DNA of 64,000 bases from Limosilactobacillus sp. WILCCON 0051 (GTDB lineage: Bacteria; Bacillota; Bacilli; Lactobacillales; Lactobacillaceae): the NCBI RefSeq assembly GCF_039955095.1, contig NZ_CP154878.1, forward strand, positions 2,170,001 through 2,234,000. The letters are read 5' to 3'. The translations under genes were made by a program, and so were the position numbers. Below are positions 1 to 9,519 of the stretch, piece by piece. The notes under the pieces are model-generated. The model was given only the letters and a program-made list of their open reading frames with translations, was not told the origin of the DNA and did not search any database. The first letter of the stretch is position 1. Every line of letters starts with the position of its first letter.

Positions 1-1
1 A

Positions 2-553
2 ACCACATCGATCGGTAAAAACAACAGTCAAAAGGACCGGCAAAACGTCTTAAAAGCCATGCATACCAGCAACTACCAAACATTTTTGAAACAGCTGCAA
101 AAACGCGTTCCCGACTATCTGGCCACTGCCAAAGCCAACGTTGACGCTATGCAGGCCGCTTACAGCTATGGCGCTTCAGTCGTCGACCAAAAATCAAGTA
201 TCAAGATCCAAGCCGTCAGTCACGGGCGCTTAAAACTGACTTGGCAGGCTGATAAAAGCTGCAGAATTCAGCTGCCAATCGTTACCTATCGTCAATCGCG
301 GCTGATCGTCAACGGTAAAAAGCTGACCCGTTTTAAGCGTTCTTTGGTTGGCTCACCGACAGTCATTCAGCAGCCGGGGCAAAACACTGCCTATTTAAGC
401 TATGCTGCTCCATTATGGCTCAATTTCATAATCGTAATTTCACTGTTGAGCTGGCTGGCTTGGGCGCTCAGGATGGTTTTTAATCATCGCCATCACCAAA
501 CTAATGATCATTTCGTTTCAAAAGACGAGCTGGCTATAAGATCTTATCCATAA
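2..553 (+). CDS. C-terminal part of a large polytopic membrane protein (5' truncated by window)
   Basis: The reading frame is open from base 2, upstream of the first ATG at base 59, so this is the tail of a gene that begins outside the window. The visible part has a soluble, probably extracytoplasmic stretch ending in a beta-rich block (LIVNGKKL, then QPGQNTAYLSY), one hydrophobic helix (about residues 140-157 counted from base 2) and a short His-rich cytoplasmic tail. This end pattern resembles YfhO-like or other large membrane glycosyltransferase-type proteins, but that is inference. No ribosome binding site precedes the ATG at 59, which supports it being internal. A terminator follows at 609-649. 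Confidence 0.6.
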   Translation, partial: TTSIGKNNSQKDRQNVLKAMHTSNYQTFLKQLQKRVPDYLATAKANVDAMQAAYSYGASVVDQKSSIKIQAVSHGRLKLTWQADKSCRIQLPIVTYRQSRLIVNGKKLTRFKRSLVGSPTVIQQPGQNTAYLSYAAPLWLNFIIVISLLSWLAWALRMVFNHRHHQTNDHFVSKDELAIRSYP

Positions 554-608
554 TTTTGGAATCGTTCTTTCTGCCCCGCCTAAAAAGTCAACAGAAAACA
601 TCAACAGA

Positions 609-649
609 AAAAGCCCCATGATCCACGTTTTAGTGAATCACGGGGCTTT
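609..649. terminator. bidirectional terminator between the membrane protein and guaA
   Basis: AAAGCCCC and GGGGCTTT arms enclose an imperfect dyad (ATGATCCAC with GTGAATCAC). On the minus strand the stem is followed by a T-rich tract, which fits the end of guaA. On the plus strand it follows the truncated membrane protein. Confidence 0.75.
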
Positions 650-711
650 GATTTTGGTTGGGATTGGTTACCAGAAATACCGTTATATCAGCCTTTCTCT
701 TTAATCAATCC

Positions 712-2265
712 CTATTCCCATTCAATTGTCGAAGGCGGCTTACTCGTGACATCGTAAAGAATCCGGTTAACGTGATCAACCTCATTTACGATGCGCACCG
801 AAATCTTTTGCAAGACATCCCATGGAATCTTGGCAAAGTCAGCCGTCATCCCATCGATACTGGTTACGGCTCGGATACCAACCGCGTAGTCGTAGGTCCG
901 ACCGTCACCCATTACGCCGACGGAACGAATGCCAGGCAGCACCGTAAAGTATTGCCAGATTTCTTCATCCAGACCGGCCTTCTTGATTTCTTCACGCAGG
1001 ATCGCGTCACTTTCCCGCACGATTTCCAGCTTTTCAGGCGTGATCTCGCCCAAGACCCGAATCCCCAGACCAGGACCTGGGAATGGCTGACGCCAAACCA
1101 GATCATGCGGAATACCAAGCTTTTCACCCAGTTCACGAGTCTCATCCTTAAACAGGCTGCGCAATGGTTCGATCAGCTTAAAACCGAGCTTCTTTGGCAG
1201 GCCGCCGACATTATGGTGCGACTTGATGGTTTGTGCCGTGTCGGTCCCAGATTCGATAACGTCGGTGTAGAGCGTACCTTGAGCCAGGTATTCGGCATCC
1301 TTCATCTTCTTGGCTTCTTCGTTAAAGACTTCCACGAATTCCTTGCCAATGATCTTCCGCTTTTGTTCTGGATCGGAAACGCCTTTCAGCTTGCCCAAGA
1401 AACGATCAGCTGCATCAACCTTGACGATCTTAACGCCCAGGTCGCGGCTCAAGGCGTTCATTACCTCATCAGCCTCGTTCTTGCGCAGCAGGCCGTGATC
1501 AACAAAGATGCAGGTTAATTGATCGCCAATTGCCTTGTGGATCAAAACGGCCGTAACGCTGGAGTCAACCCCGCCGGAAAGACCCAGGATAACCTTTTTG
1601 TCGCCGACTTCTTTACGGATGCTTTCAACCTGCATGTCGATAAAGTCGTCCATTGACCAGTTCGCTTTTGCCCCGCAAACGTCAAAGGCAAACTTCTTCA
1701 GAATATCCAGACCATACTGACTGTTGCGGACCTCGGCATGGAACTGAATGCCGTAAAGCTTCTTTTCGTCGTTGGCAATGGCTGAGATTGGGCAGTTCTT
1801 GCTGGTAGCAACGACCTTAAAGCCTTCTGGTGCCTCAACGACGCGATCGCCATGGCTCATCCAGACGTACTGCTTCTTTGGCAGGCCTTTAAACATTACC
1901 GCGTTGTCATCGGTAACTTCAATATCAGCTCGGCCATATTCAGAATCGTCGGCTGGTTCGACTTTGCCGCCCAGGTCATAAGACATCAGCTGCATGCCGT
2001 AGCAGATCCCCAAAATTGGAATCCCCAGCTTGTAGATTTCTGGATCGACCTTAAAGGCGTCCTTTGCGTAGACACTGTTGGGACCCCCAGAGAAAATGAT
2101 GCCTTTGGGATGCATTTCTTTGATTTCTTCAGCGCTCAGCTTGTGGGAGAGCAATTCGGAATAGATGCCAAAGTCACGAATCCGGCGCGTAATCAGCTGG
2201 TTGTACTGACTACCGAAGTCGAGCACGAGGATCTTGTCGAATGCATCAAGATTGACGTTAGCCAC
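712..2265 (-). CDS. guaA: GMP synthase (glutamine-hydrolysing)
   Basis: Converts XMP to GMP with glutamine and ATP, the last step of guanine nucleotide synthesis in the cytoplasm. The 517 residues are full length. The N-terminal class I amidotransferase half has the nucleophile elbow GICYGMQL and the GIQFHAEV histidine strand. The middle ATP-pyrophosphatase domain has the P-loop LSGGVDSS. The C-terminal dimerisation domain ends in the usual [10 protein letters not shown]. The start is GTG at 2265, about 9 bases after AGGAG. It is transcribed alone from a good sigma-A promoter at 2316-2344. No purine riboswitch is visible in the short leader. Confidence 0.98.
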   Translation of the reverse strand: MANVNLDAFDKILVLDFGSQYNQLITRRIRDFGIYSELLSHKLSAEEIKEMHPKGIIFSGGPNSVYAKDAFKVDPEIYKLGIPILGICYGMQLMSYDLGGKVEPADDSEYGRADIEVTDDNAVMFKGLPKKQYVWMSHGDRVVEAPEGFKVVATSKNCPISAIANDEKKLYGIQFHAEVRNSQYGLDILKKFAFDVCGAKANWSMDDFIDMQVESIRKEVGDKKVILGLSGGVDSSVTAVLIHKAIGDQLTCIFVDHGLLRKNEADEVMNALSRDLGVKIVKVDAADRFLGKLKGVSDPEQKRKIIGKEFVEVFNEEAKKMKDAEYLAQGTLYTDVIESGTDTAQTIKSHHNVGGLPKKLGFKLIEPLRSLFKDETRELGEKLGIPHDLVWRQPFPGPGLGIRVLGEITPEKLEIVRESDAILREEIKKAGLDEEIWQYFTVLPGIRSVGVMGDGRTYDYAVGIRAVTSIDGMTADFAKIPWDVLQKISVRIVNEVDHVNRILYDVTSKPPSTIEWE

Positions 2266-2315
2266 TTAGTTTCCACTCCTTTTGTAAAAGATCATTGTTT
2301 TTAAATCTAAAGGCT

Positions 2316-2344
2316 ATTTTACGGGTAAAACCGAACAAGGTCAA
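2316..2344 (-). promoter_or_regulatory. guaA promoter
   Basis: On the minus strand there is a -35 box TTGACC (2339-2344), a 17-base spacer and a -10 box TAAAAT (2316-2321). This leaves a leader of about 45 bases before the GTG start. Confidence 0.75.
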
Positions 2345-2644
2345 TCCTCAAGATGATTTTATGCCCTGGTTTGCCTAACATATTTCATTAAATTAGAATT
2401 CTTATACCATATTTACGGACAATATATTTAAAATCAGCCGGCTATCAACCCAGCAAACGCTTAATATCCGAACTGGCAATCGTTAATCAAGCCTCAGTCG
2501 ATGCAAACTGACTGAGGCTAAGCGAATAATTTCTTAAGCTTTATTTTAATTATTCTTCAGTCTTATTTCTTAAGTTAAGACCGATTTTGCGTTAACATTA
2601 ATTATTATCAGCAATACGTTTTATAGAATTGAGGAATGATGGAA
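2345..2644. other. intergenic region between guaA and the alarmone synthetase operon
   Basis: No gene is visible. It contains a perfect 10-bp dyad, AGCCTCAGTC (2490-2499) and GACTGAGGCT (2510-2519), without a U tract, plus AT-rich DNA that probably holds the promoter for the plus-strand operon. I could not pick a convincing -35/-10 pair there. Confidence 0.4.
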
Positions 2645-3256
2645 ATGGAAATCTACGGTCCGTGCGCCGACAATCTGCCACTGATTTTAAACGACGTGCT
2701 CGATCGGATCAAACAGTTAAGCAGCGCCCAGGTTGCCAGCGGTCATCCCAAGCTGTATGAGCACTTGATTGGTCGGGTTAAGGCCAACGACAGCATGACT
2801 GAAAAATGCCAGCGCAAAGGCTACCCAGCAACACCCGAGTCAGCCTTGCGCAAATGTCGCGACGCGGTTGGCATTCGTGTGGTCTGCAACTTCATCGATG
2901 ACGTCTACCGCTGCATCGATCTTTTGCGTGATGCCGACTGGTGCACCATCGTCAAGGAAAAAGACTACATCGCCAATGCCAAACCAAACGGCTACCGCAG
3001 CTATCACTTGATTTTAGACGCTGTGACGCCATATCAGGACATTGATGGCCAGACACCCGGTCATTATTTTGTCGAAATCCAGCTGCGTACGATTGCAATG
3101 GATTCCTGGGCCAGCCTGGAACACGAGATGAAATATAAGCACGACATTGAAAATCCAGAACGTATCGGCAAGGAACTGCGCCGCTGCGCTGATCAGCTGG
3201 CTGCCTGCGATGTCCAGATGCAGACGATCCGTCAACTTATCCACGAAAACGATTAG
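2645..3256 (+). CDS. relP: small alarmone synthetase, RelP type ((p)ppGpp synthetase)
   Basis: A RelA/SpoT nucleotidyltransferase domain without a hydrolase domain or regulatory C-terminus (about 203 residues, the small alarmone synthetase size). Visible motifs are RKCRDAVGIRVVC, the substrate loop KEKDYIANAKPNGYRSYH and the core VEIQLRTIAMDSWASLEHEMKYK region, split here by name only. KPNGYRS and MDSWASLEH resemble RelP (YwaC) more than RelQ. The GAGG ribosome site at 2631-2634 lies too close to ATGs at 2636 and 2639, so ATG 2645 is preferred. The gene is 12 bases upstream of a response regulator and sensor kinase; this order matches the relPRS operon of streptococci, where alarmone synthesis is tied to a two-component signal. 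Confidence 0.88.
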   Translation: MEIYGPCADNLPLILNDVLDRIKQLSSAQVASGHPKLYEHLIGRVKANDSMTEKCQRKGYPATPESALRKCRDAVGIRVVCNFIDDVYRCIDLLRDADWCTIVKEKDYIANAKPNGYRSYHLILDAVTPYQDIDGQTPGHYFVEIQLRTIAMDSWASLEHEMKYKHDIENPERIGKELRRCADQLAACDVQMQTIRQLIHEND

Positions 3257-3268
3257 GAGGATTTTTCC

Positions 3269-3940
3269 ATGAAAATTCTGCTTGCTGAAGATGAAAAACA
3301 GCTTTCCCGTGTATTGATTATGGCTATGAAGAGCGTCGGCTATGATGTCGATCCGGTTTTCAATGGTCAAGAAGCAGTTGAGCATGCCCAGGCCAATGCC
3401 TATGACGTCATGATTTTTGATATTATGATGCCCGTTAAAACCGGTTTGGAGGCCCTTAAAGAAATCCGCGCAACCGGTGATCGCACCTACATCATTATGC
3501 TGACCGCCATGGCTGAAATCGATGACAAGGTAACCGGTCTTGATGCCGGAGCCGACGACTATCTGACCAAGCCATTCTCACTCAAAGAACTGCTGGCCCG
3601 GCTGCGCTCACTGGAACGCCGGACCGAAGAATATGACAGCGACGTACTGTCATTTGGCGATCTTAAAGTCGATCAGGCAGAACAACGCTTGGCAAGTCAC
3701 AACTCAATGAGTCTTTCAGGCAAGGAAACGCGTCTGCTTACCTATTTCATTCTAAATGCCGACAAAGAGCTCTCCACGCAGCAGCTGTTGAACCAGGCAT
3801 GGGACCGTGATGAAAATGCCGATGCCGAAGACGTGTGGATCTATATCTCATATCTTAGACAAAAACTGCAGGCAGTAGGATCAAGCACCATTATCGATGG
3901 TCAAAAAGGAGGTCCTTATCAGTTAAGTCAGCCAGCTTAA
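3269..3940 (+). CDS. OmpR-family response regulator (relR-like)
   Basis: 223 residues. The N-terminal receiver domain has the acidic pair ED at 7-8, phospho-acceptor Asp51 in FDIMMP, Thr79 and Lys101 in TKPFS. The C-terminal winged helix (about 125-220) has the usual GGPYQL end. An AGGAGG ribosome site sits 8 bases before the ATG. It is second in a three-gene operon after the alarmone synthetase and is followed 13 bases later by its kinase. By position it corresponds to RelR; the target genes cannot be read from the sequence. Confidence 0.93.
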   Translation: MKILLAEDEKQLSRVLIMAMKSVGYDVDPVFNGQEAVEHAQANAYDVMIFDIMMPVKTGLEALKEIRATGDRTYIIMLTAMAEIDDKVTGLDAGADDYLTKPFSLKELLARLRSLERRTEEYDSDVLSFGDLKVDQAEQRLASHNSMSLSGKETRLLTYFILNADKELSTQQLLNQAWDRDENADAEDVWIYISYLRQKLQAVGSSTIIDGQKGGPYQLSQPA

Positions 3941-3953
3941 AGGGGGTACGCCA

Positions 3954-5249
3954 ATGATTCAAAGACTCCGCAACAAATTCATTGCTATTTCAACGGCAGC
4001 CTTGGTAATCGTCTTGATTACGATTATTGGCAGCATGGTTTCGGTCTCCAGCATTCATGCCCATCGTGAAACCAATGACATTTTGACCCTGCTTTCTCAG
4101 CACAACGGCCAGCTTTCCACTAAAAATGCAAATGCAGCGGCCAAAAAGCGGCTGGGCTCTCGTTTTAATCGTGAAGAGCTGTTTCAATACCGCTATTTTA
4201 GCGCCAATATCAGCAAGGACGGCAAGAGCATCAAGATTGACAACTCTCATATCTTAACGGTCTCGCCAGATGCAATTGTCGATCTGGCAAAAACCGTTCA
4301 GCAGCGTGGGCGGACGCGCGGTATTATTCGCTATCAGGGTACCAGCTATGCCTATAAGATGGTCAAAAAGAAAAATGGTCAGATTGGCATCGTTTTTTTG
4401 GATCAGTCGATGATTTTCAAGAATACGCATGACTTGATGCTTTCTGGAATCGTTTTAGGCATCATCAGTCTGATTCTCTTTGAATTCGTGCTGATCATGT
4501 CATCCAAGCGAGCCATCAAGCCGGTTATCGAAGCTGAGCAGCGACAAAAAGAATTCATCACCAATGCTGGTCATGAATTAAAGACGCCACTTTCAATTAT
4601 CTCAGCCAACACCGAACTGGAAGAAATGATGAATGGCGAAAGCGAATGGACTCAAAGCAACAAGCAGCAGGTTCAGCGACTGACGCACCTGATCAATCTG
4701 ATGATTTCATTAGCCAAGCTGGATGAGCGCCCCGAACTGCAGCTGCAGGAAATCGATCCAGCGACTGAAGTGCAAAAAGCCATCGACAACTTCAAGGCCG
4801 TTATCGCTCAGTCCAATCATCAGCTTAAATATCAACTGCAGCCTGGTCTCAAGATTAAAGCTGATCCAAATTATTACTATGAGCTGATCAGCATTCTATT
4901 GGATAATGCCAATAAATACTGTGATCCTAATGGTACGATCTTCGTTGACGTCAATGCCGACAAACATGGCAAAAACGTGCTGCTCAAAGTCGGCAACAGT
5001 TATGCAGAGGGTAAAAACGTTGACTACAACAAGTTCTTTGAGCGATTCTACCGCAATGACACCTCGCATAACAATGAAAAAAAATCTGGTTTTGGGATTG
5101 GTCTTTCAATTGCCCAAAACCTGGTTAAAAACTTCAAGGGCAGCCTAAGCGTTGATTGGAAAGACGGCACCATCTATTTTACCGCCAGCTTTAAAAGTCT
5201 TAAGCAATCCAGTCGTGGCAACGCAAAAGCATTGACCAAAACACAGTAG
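3954..5249 (+). CDS. membrane sensor histidine kinase (relS-like)
   Basis: 431 residues. There are two membrane helices (about 11-33 and 162-182) around an extracytoplasmic sensor loop of about 130 residues. The DHp helix carries the H box GHELKTPL with His207, and the HATPase domain has the N box (LLDNANKYC) and the GFGIGLSIA glycine box. There is no HAMP domain of typical length between TM2 and the H box, only a short linker. An AGGGGG ribosome site precedes the ATG. It should phosphorylate the preceding response regulator. The ligand is unknown; the sensor loop shows no motif I recognise. Confidence 0.93.
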   Translation: MIQRLRNKFIAISTAALVIVLITIIGSMVSVSSIHAHRETNDILTLLSQHNGQLSTKNANAAAKKRLGSRFNREELFQYRYFSANISKDGKSIKIDNSHILTVSPDAIVDLAKTVQQRGRTRGIIRYQGTSYAYKMVKKKNGQIGIVFLDQSMIFKNTHDLMLSGIVLGIISLILFEFVLIMSSKRAIKPVIEAEQRQKEFITNAGHELKTPLSIISANTELEEMMNGESEWTQSNKQQVQRLTHLINLMISLAKLDERPELQLQEIDPATEVQKAIDNFKAVIAQSNHQLKYQLQPGLKIKADPNYYYELISILLDNANKYCDPNGTIFVDVNADKHGKNVLLKVGNSYAEGKNVDYNKFFERFYRNDTSHNNEKKSGFGIGLSIAQNLVKNFKGSLSVDWKDGTIYFTASFKSLKQSSRGNAKALTKTQ

Positions 5250-5308
5250 ACTACTACGGCCGCAACCTTGATAACCAGTTACGGCATCGCAAAGTACTTA
5301 ACCAAAAC

Positions 5309-5345
5309 AAAGCGCCCCAGCATGCAAGCTTGTTGGAGCGCTTTT
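5309..5345 (+). terminator. terminator of the relP-response regulator-kinase operon
   Basis: AAAGCGC and GCGCTTT arms with an extended imperfect stem, followed by TTTTTCTTG. It lies about 60 bases after the kinase stop. Confidence 0.75.
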
Positions 5346-5404
5346 TCTTGTAGCTTCAGCTGACGCCTGGTGTAAAAATCGTTGCTAAGCATTGATTGAA
5401 CCCA

Positions 5405-5428
5405 ATTATGCAAAAAGTTCTGCATAAT
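5405..5428. other. perfect 8-bp dyad ATTATGCA/TGCATAAT
   Basis: ATTATGCA (5405-5412) and TGCATAAT (5421-5428) are separated by 8 bases and followed by an AT-rich stretch just before the 40-base repeats. It could be an operator or part of the repeat region; no function is shown. Confidence 0.4.
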
Positions 5429-5446
5429 ATATATAACAAAAATATC

Positions 5447-5704
5447 ATTACCTACTTTTTTCGAAAAACGACTGTATAGTAGGTAAAAATCAATGCATAT
5501 CGACTTAGGGTACCCTAACATTACCTAATATTTGATAAAAATCGCTCAACAGTAGGTAATTCACAAAGTCGGTCTGGCCCAATCCCACCTTAAATATGCA
5601 TCATTACCTACTATTTCGACAAAAGACGTCATAAGTAGGTAAAGTCAGGTGAATCGAGTATGCAGCTACCTACTTCTCGCAAAAAATCAAGGAATAGTAG
5701 GTAA
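5447..5704. repeat. array of four 40-base hairpin-forming repeats
   Basis: Copies lie at 5447-5486, 5520-5559, 5603-5642 and 5665-5704. Each is exactly 40 bases and is bounded by the inverted arms TTACCTACT and AGTAGGTAA (the second and fourth copies have small changes in the left arm only). The 22-base centre is less conserved but keeps an A-rich core. Spacers of 33, 43 and 22 bases are unrelated. The varied spacer lengths and divergent centres argue against CRISPR. The arms can form 9-bp hairpins in RNA or single-stranded DNA, or bind a dimeric protein. Confidence 0.8.
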
Positions 5705-6017
5705 TTTCAAGCCCCATAGCAGCTTAGGGGGCCATTTTCTTCACAAAGCTGGCTGACCAACGCTGGCAAAACCATTGCTGATTGCACTTCCGCCTTTATC
5801 CGATTCGATTGCCGTATTGTACCGACTATCTATGGTGACCAGTAGATTTGCTGCCTGATCAATTGTAAGATTAACAGTTTGAGGTAAACTGGCACGGCCT
5901 ATCTTAACCATCTCACATTGCCAAACTCTCAAAAGCCATCGCCATTCCCCGCCAGAAGTCTTTGTCGGCAAGTCCCAATACTGCTGACACTTGCCATCAT
6001 GACTTGGATAACGCTCT
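5705..6017. other. intergenic stretch with no supported gene
   Basis: A GCCCC/GGGGC dyad lies at 5711-5732. A minus-strand open frame (5741-6046) overlaps the end of coaA by about 30 bases, has no good ribosome site and no recognisable domain, so it is not called. It may be decayed coding DNA or only the coaA 3' region. Confidence 0.4.
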
Positions 6018-6941
6018 TTAGTCTTCCCGCAGATAAATTCGATCAATATGGTGATTTTCGGCCTTATGCAGAATTACATCGGCCCGATTGCGCGTTGGCA
6101 GAATGTAATCGCGCAGATTAGGCAGATTGACCGTATTCCAAACCTTGCGTGCATCTGCAAAGGCCTGACTGCGGCTGCCCTTGGTGTAAGGATAGTAGTA
6201 GTTGCTTGGATCTTGAAAGGCTGTGTCCAAAAGCATGCCGAATCGTTCCAGATACCACTGTTCAATCAGCTCAGGCTCAGCATCAATGTAAATCGAGAAG
6301 TCAAAAAAGTCGCTGACGTAGATTCGCTGCGTAGTGGGCAGCTGCAAGACATTGATTCCTTCAACGATCAGCACGTCCGGTTTTTCAATCTTCTGATACT
6401 CATCAGGAATAATATCGTAGACGCTATGTGAATAAACCGGTGCTTTGACGCAGTCTTCACCAGCATTGACATCATTTAAAAACGTCAGCAGCTTTTCCAT
6501 ATCATAGCTTTCCGGAAATCCTTTGCGAGCCATGATGCCTCGTTTTTCCAGCTCACGATTGGGATAGATAAAACCATCAGTCGTGATCAGCTCAACCCGC
6601 TTATCCGGCATCAGACGCTTTAGCAGAATCTGCAGCAGGCGCGCGGAAGTACTCTTGCCCACCGCAACTGAACCAGCAATGCCGATAATATAGGGAATTC
6701 GCCGCATCGGCTTCCGCAAAAAGGTCATCTTCTGCAGCTGCATCTGCAAATAATTTTGATACTGCAGCTGAATCAGCTTAATCAAAGGCAGGTAGACCTC
6801 ACGTACATCTGCCAGCGAGATCTGGTCATTGAGCGACTTAATATCCTCAAGATTTTCCTGGGTTAAGAAAGTTTTGCCATAGGGGAAAAAACTATGCCAG
6901 GTTTCACGATCAAAACGATCATAATTCAGCCATTCATCCAT
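6018..6941 (-). CDS. coaA: pantothenate kinase, type I (CoaA)
   Basis: Phosphorylates pantothenate with ATP, the first committed step of coenzyme A synthesis. 307 residues, the usual size for the bacterial type I enzyme. Visible motifs are the P-loop [12 protein letters not shown], the TTDGF strand, [15 protein letters not shown] and [12 protein letters not shown]. An upstream in-frame extension to 7163 exists, but the conserved N-terminus and the AAAGGA ribosome site place the start at ATG 6941. It is monocistronic. The 300-base region upstream shows only a TGTGATAAAAT extended -10-like sequence. Confidence 0.97.
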   Translation of the reverse strand: MDEWLNYDRFDRETWHSFFPYGKTFLTQENLEDIKSLNDQISLADVREVYLPLIKLIQLQYQNYLQMQLQKMTFLRKPMRRIPYIIGIAGSVAVGKSTSARLLQILLKRLMPDKRVELITTDGFIYPNRELEKRGIMARKGFPESYDMEKLLTFLNDVNAGEDCVKAPVYSHSVYDIIPDEYQKIEKPDVLIVEGINVLQLPTTQRIYVSDFFDFSIYIDAEPELIEQWYLERFGMLLDTAFQDPSNYYYPYTKGSRSQAFADARKVWNTVNLPNLRDYILPTRNRADVILHKAENHHIDRIYLRED

Positions 6942-7204
6942 GTTCTTTAAATCCTTTTTGTCAAATTTCTTTTCTAATTTTATCACAATCAATTGCCATG
7001 AGTGAAAACGTTCGCAAATGCAAAATAAATCGTAATCTTTTTGCATCTGGCGCGGTGTAACTAATATTACAGTACCGACCTGTTCCAGCAGCAATCTTTT
7101 GGTAAATACAGCAGGACAATGGCGATTGGCACCTATCGCAATAACCTGTTCTGCTGCAGCCATCGTTTTGCGTCCAGACCAGCATATCAGCCGTGCCTCA
7201 TTAA

Positions 7205-7236
7205 AAAAGCTCAGCCGTTTAAGCGACTGAGCTTTT
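7205..7236 (-). terminator. ltaS terminator
   Basis: AAAAGCTCAG (7205-7214) and CTGAGCTTTT (7227-7236), giving a stem followed by TTTTTT on the minus strand, immediately after the ltaS stop. Confidence 0.85.
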
Positions 7237-7239
7237 GGA

Positions 7240-9333
7240 TTATTTAGTCGGGAACTTCAGCGTGACACCCTTTAGTTCAGGTGCATCGGTCGTGTATTGA
7301 TCCAGCGTTGATTGGTTGTTGTTTTGACTCTTCAAGCTGGTCTTGCTCTTCTTTTGCGCCTGTTTAAGCTGTTTCAAGCCATTCTTCAGCGTGTACGAGT
7401 AGCTCTTCTTGTTGACCGTCTTAAAGCCTTTCAGTTTGTAGAAACGCAGCAGGTCGCCATTGACGACTTTATCAGACAGACCAAGATCCGTCGTGACGTA
7501 CTTTTGAATCTTGGCAAACTCGGCTTTCTGGGCCTTGGTTGGCGACTTGATCTCCTTGCCGCTGCTGGTGTAGTAGTAATCCCCATTGTACTTGGTGTAC
7601 TTGTTGGTTACCCAGTCGCCATTCCTGAACGGCACGATCTGATTGCGGTTCTTGGAAAGCAGGTCCTGACCAAACTGAACGTATTTATTGGAACTGATGC
7701 CCAAAAGATCCTCAATGGTTGGCAGAACGTCGATTTCACCACCATAAGTATGGTTGACGCCACCCTTTAAGCCTTCCATGTTGATCATGAACGGTACTTT
7801 CTGGAACATTGCCAGATCATAGTTGTCAACTGACTTCTTGCCCAAGATCTGAGCAATAGCGGCCTTGTGGTTGTTGGAGATTCCATAATGGTCACCATAC
7901 AGAACCAGCATCGTATTCTTGCGCAGGCCGGTTGAATCCAGGTAGTTAAGCAGTTCGCCAACTGATTCATCCAGGTAGCGGGCAGTCTGGACATAATGAT
8001 CAACCGTACTGTCACCGGTATTCCATGACTTGATTGAAGTATTCTTCTTGTCAATGATGTAAGGATAGTGGTTCGAGACCGTAATCAGCTTAGCATAGAA
8101 TGGCTGTGGCAGCTGTTCCAGGTAGTATGCGGATTCCTTTAAGAACAGCTTGTCTTTGACCCCATAACCCATGTCTTCATCCTTAACCTTTGGCAGATAG
8201 TCCTTACTAAAGAAGTACTGGTAGCCAAAGCTCTTGTAGGCATTGTCACGGTTCCAGAAGCTAGGCACGTCGCCATGGAATGAGGCCGTGGTGTAGCCCA
8301 GCTTTTGTTCCAACAAAGCTGGCGCTGACTGGAACGTGTTGGTCGTCCCGTCAGTAACCATAGCCGAACCTTCTGGCAGACCATACAGCGAGTTTTCCAG
8401 CATCAATTCCGCATCGGCCGTCTTCCCTTGACCAACCTGGTTGAAGAAGTTGTCAAACGAAATCGTATCGCTGGCATGGTAAAGCTTGTTTAAGTTTGGC
8501 GTAACTTCTTCGCCTTTCCACTTGTAATCGATCATAAACTGCTGGAAGCTTTCCAAGTGGATGATGATGATGTTTTTGCCTTTTGCCTGACCATAATATT
8601 CAATATTTGGCGAAGCATAGTTTTTCTTTAAGAACTTCAAGACTGGCTTGATGTCATTGCTGTCAGCCTTAGCCTTAACCGCACTGTTATGGGTGGTCTT
8701 GACGCCATCATAGATCGTATAAGCCTGTAGTCCCAAATATTTGACGATGTAGTTGTTGTCAAAGGTCCGCGTCAAAAGCTGAGGACGATCCTTTTCTGCC
8801 ATGGCCAGGTTCGCACCAAACAGCACAAAGCCAATCATCGTAATCGTCATTGCATAGCGAACCTTAAAGTAGCGTATATCAATCCGAATAAAATGCGCAG
8901 CCAGCAGAACGATCAAGATGATCACATCAGCGTAAACCAAAAAGTCGGTTGGCTTGATGATGCCCATCAGACTCTTGCCCAGGTTATTTGATGCCGCTCC
9001 AGAACCTTTGATGATGTTAAAGGTAATAAAGTCGGAAAATTCTCGGTAATAGAGAATATTGGCAAACAGCCAGGTCGAAAGCAGAAAATTAATTAAGATC
9101 ATCAGCCAGTATGAAAGCCGACCGCGGAAATAAAGCGCGATGCCTAAAAAGACCAGAGCCCCAGGCAAAGTGTTAAACGCCAGCAAAAACTGCTGCATAC
9201 TGTCGGAAATCCCCAAGTTGAACTTGGTTTTATAAGCCCAGTAACTCTTAATTGCAAACAAGAGCACCGTGAGAAGAAAGAAGCCCAGCTTGGTGTTCAA
9301 GCCACGTCTTACCTTCTGCAACGCTGTTTTCAT
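7240..9333 (-). CDS. ltaS: lipoteichoic acid synthase family protein (LTA sulfatase fold)
   Basis: 697 residues. Five N-terminal membrane helices (within about residues 17-180) precede an extracellular alkaline-phosphatase/sulfatase domain. Metal and catalytic residues are visible: Glu261 in HLESFQ, the nucleophile Thr305 in GQGKTADAE, and Asp481-His482 in YGDHYG. The family transfers glycerol phosphate from phosphatidylglycerol to the growing lipoteichoic acid chain. The tail after the catalytic domain is Lys-rich and Gln/Ser-rich. ATG 9333 is chosen because GGAGGA lies 7 bases upstream; an earlier in-frame start has none. Whether it is the main synthase or a paralogue cannot be told here. 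Confidence 0.93.
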   Translation of the reverse strand: MKTALQKVRRGLNTKLGFFLLTVLLFAIKSYWAYKTKFNLGISDSMQQFLLAFNTLPGALVFLGIALYFRGRLSYWLMILINFLLSTWLFANILYYREFSDFITFNIIKGSGAASNNLGKSLMGIIKPTDFLVYADVIILIVLLAAHFIRIDIRYFKVRYAMTITMIGFVLFGANLAMAEKDRPQLLTRTFDNNYIVKYLGLQAYTIYDGVKTTHNSAVKAKADSNDIKPVLKFLKKNYASPNIEYYGQAKGKNIIIIHLESFQQFMIDYKWKGEEVTPNLNKLYHASDTISFDNFFNQVGQGKTADAELMLENSLYGLPEGSAMVTDGTTNTFQSAPALLEQKLGYTTASFHGDVPSFWNRDNAYKSFGYQYFFSKDYLPKVKDEDMGYGVKDKLFLKESAYYLEQLPQPFYAKLITVSNHYPYIIDKKNTSIKSWNTGDSTVDHYVQTARYLDESVGELLNYLDSTGLRKNTMLVLYGDHYGISNNHKAAIAQILGKKSVDNYDLAMFQKVPFMINMEGLKGGVNHTYGGEIDVLPTIEDLLGISSNKYVQFGQDLLSKNRNQIVPFRNGDWVTNKYTKYNGDYYYTSSGKEIKSPTKAQKAEFAKIQKYVTTDLGLSDKVVNGDLLRFYKLKGFKTVNKKSYSYTLKNGLKQLKQAQKKSKTSLKSQNNNQSTLDQYTTDAPELKGVTLKFPTK

Positions 9334-9519
9334 AATCTTTCCTCCATCAAAAAATATCAACATTAGGTATCATACAATAAAAGATCCCTAGTCGTTACGA
9401 TTATTCAACGTTTTTTAACAAATGTTTGGAATTTTTTTGCATCTCAGCTTGATTGACTGCAGCCGACTTAACTGATTGGTGTTTACAAGCCTGCCTGATC
9501 ATAATTAAATTTGAAGATT

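Noticed and set aside
658..1518. 286-codon open frame on the plus strand antisense to guaA
   Set aside because: guaA is certain by motif and length; the frame has no ribosome site or domain.
2266..2345. purine riboswitch before guaA
   Set aside because: The leader is too short and no aptamer-like paired loops are visible.
5447..5704. CRISPR array
   Set aside because: Spacer lengths are 22-43, the centres of repeats diverge, no cas gene is in the window, and the repeats are themselves palindromic at the ends.
5741..6046. 101-codon minus-strand frame after coaA
   Set aside because: Starts inside coaA, no ribosome site, no known domain. Kept only as a note in the intergenic entry.
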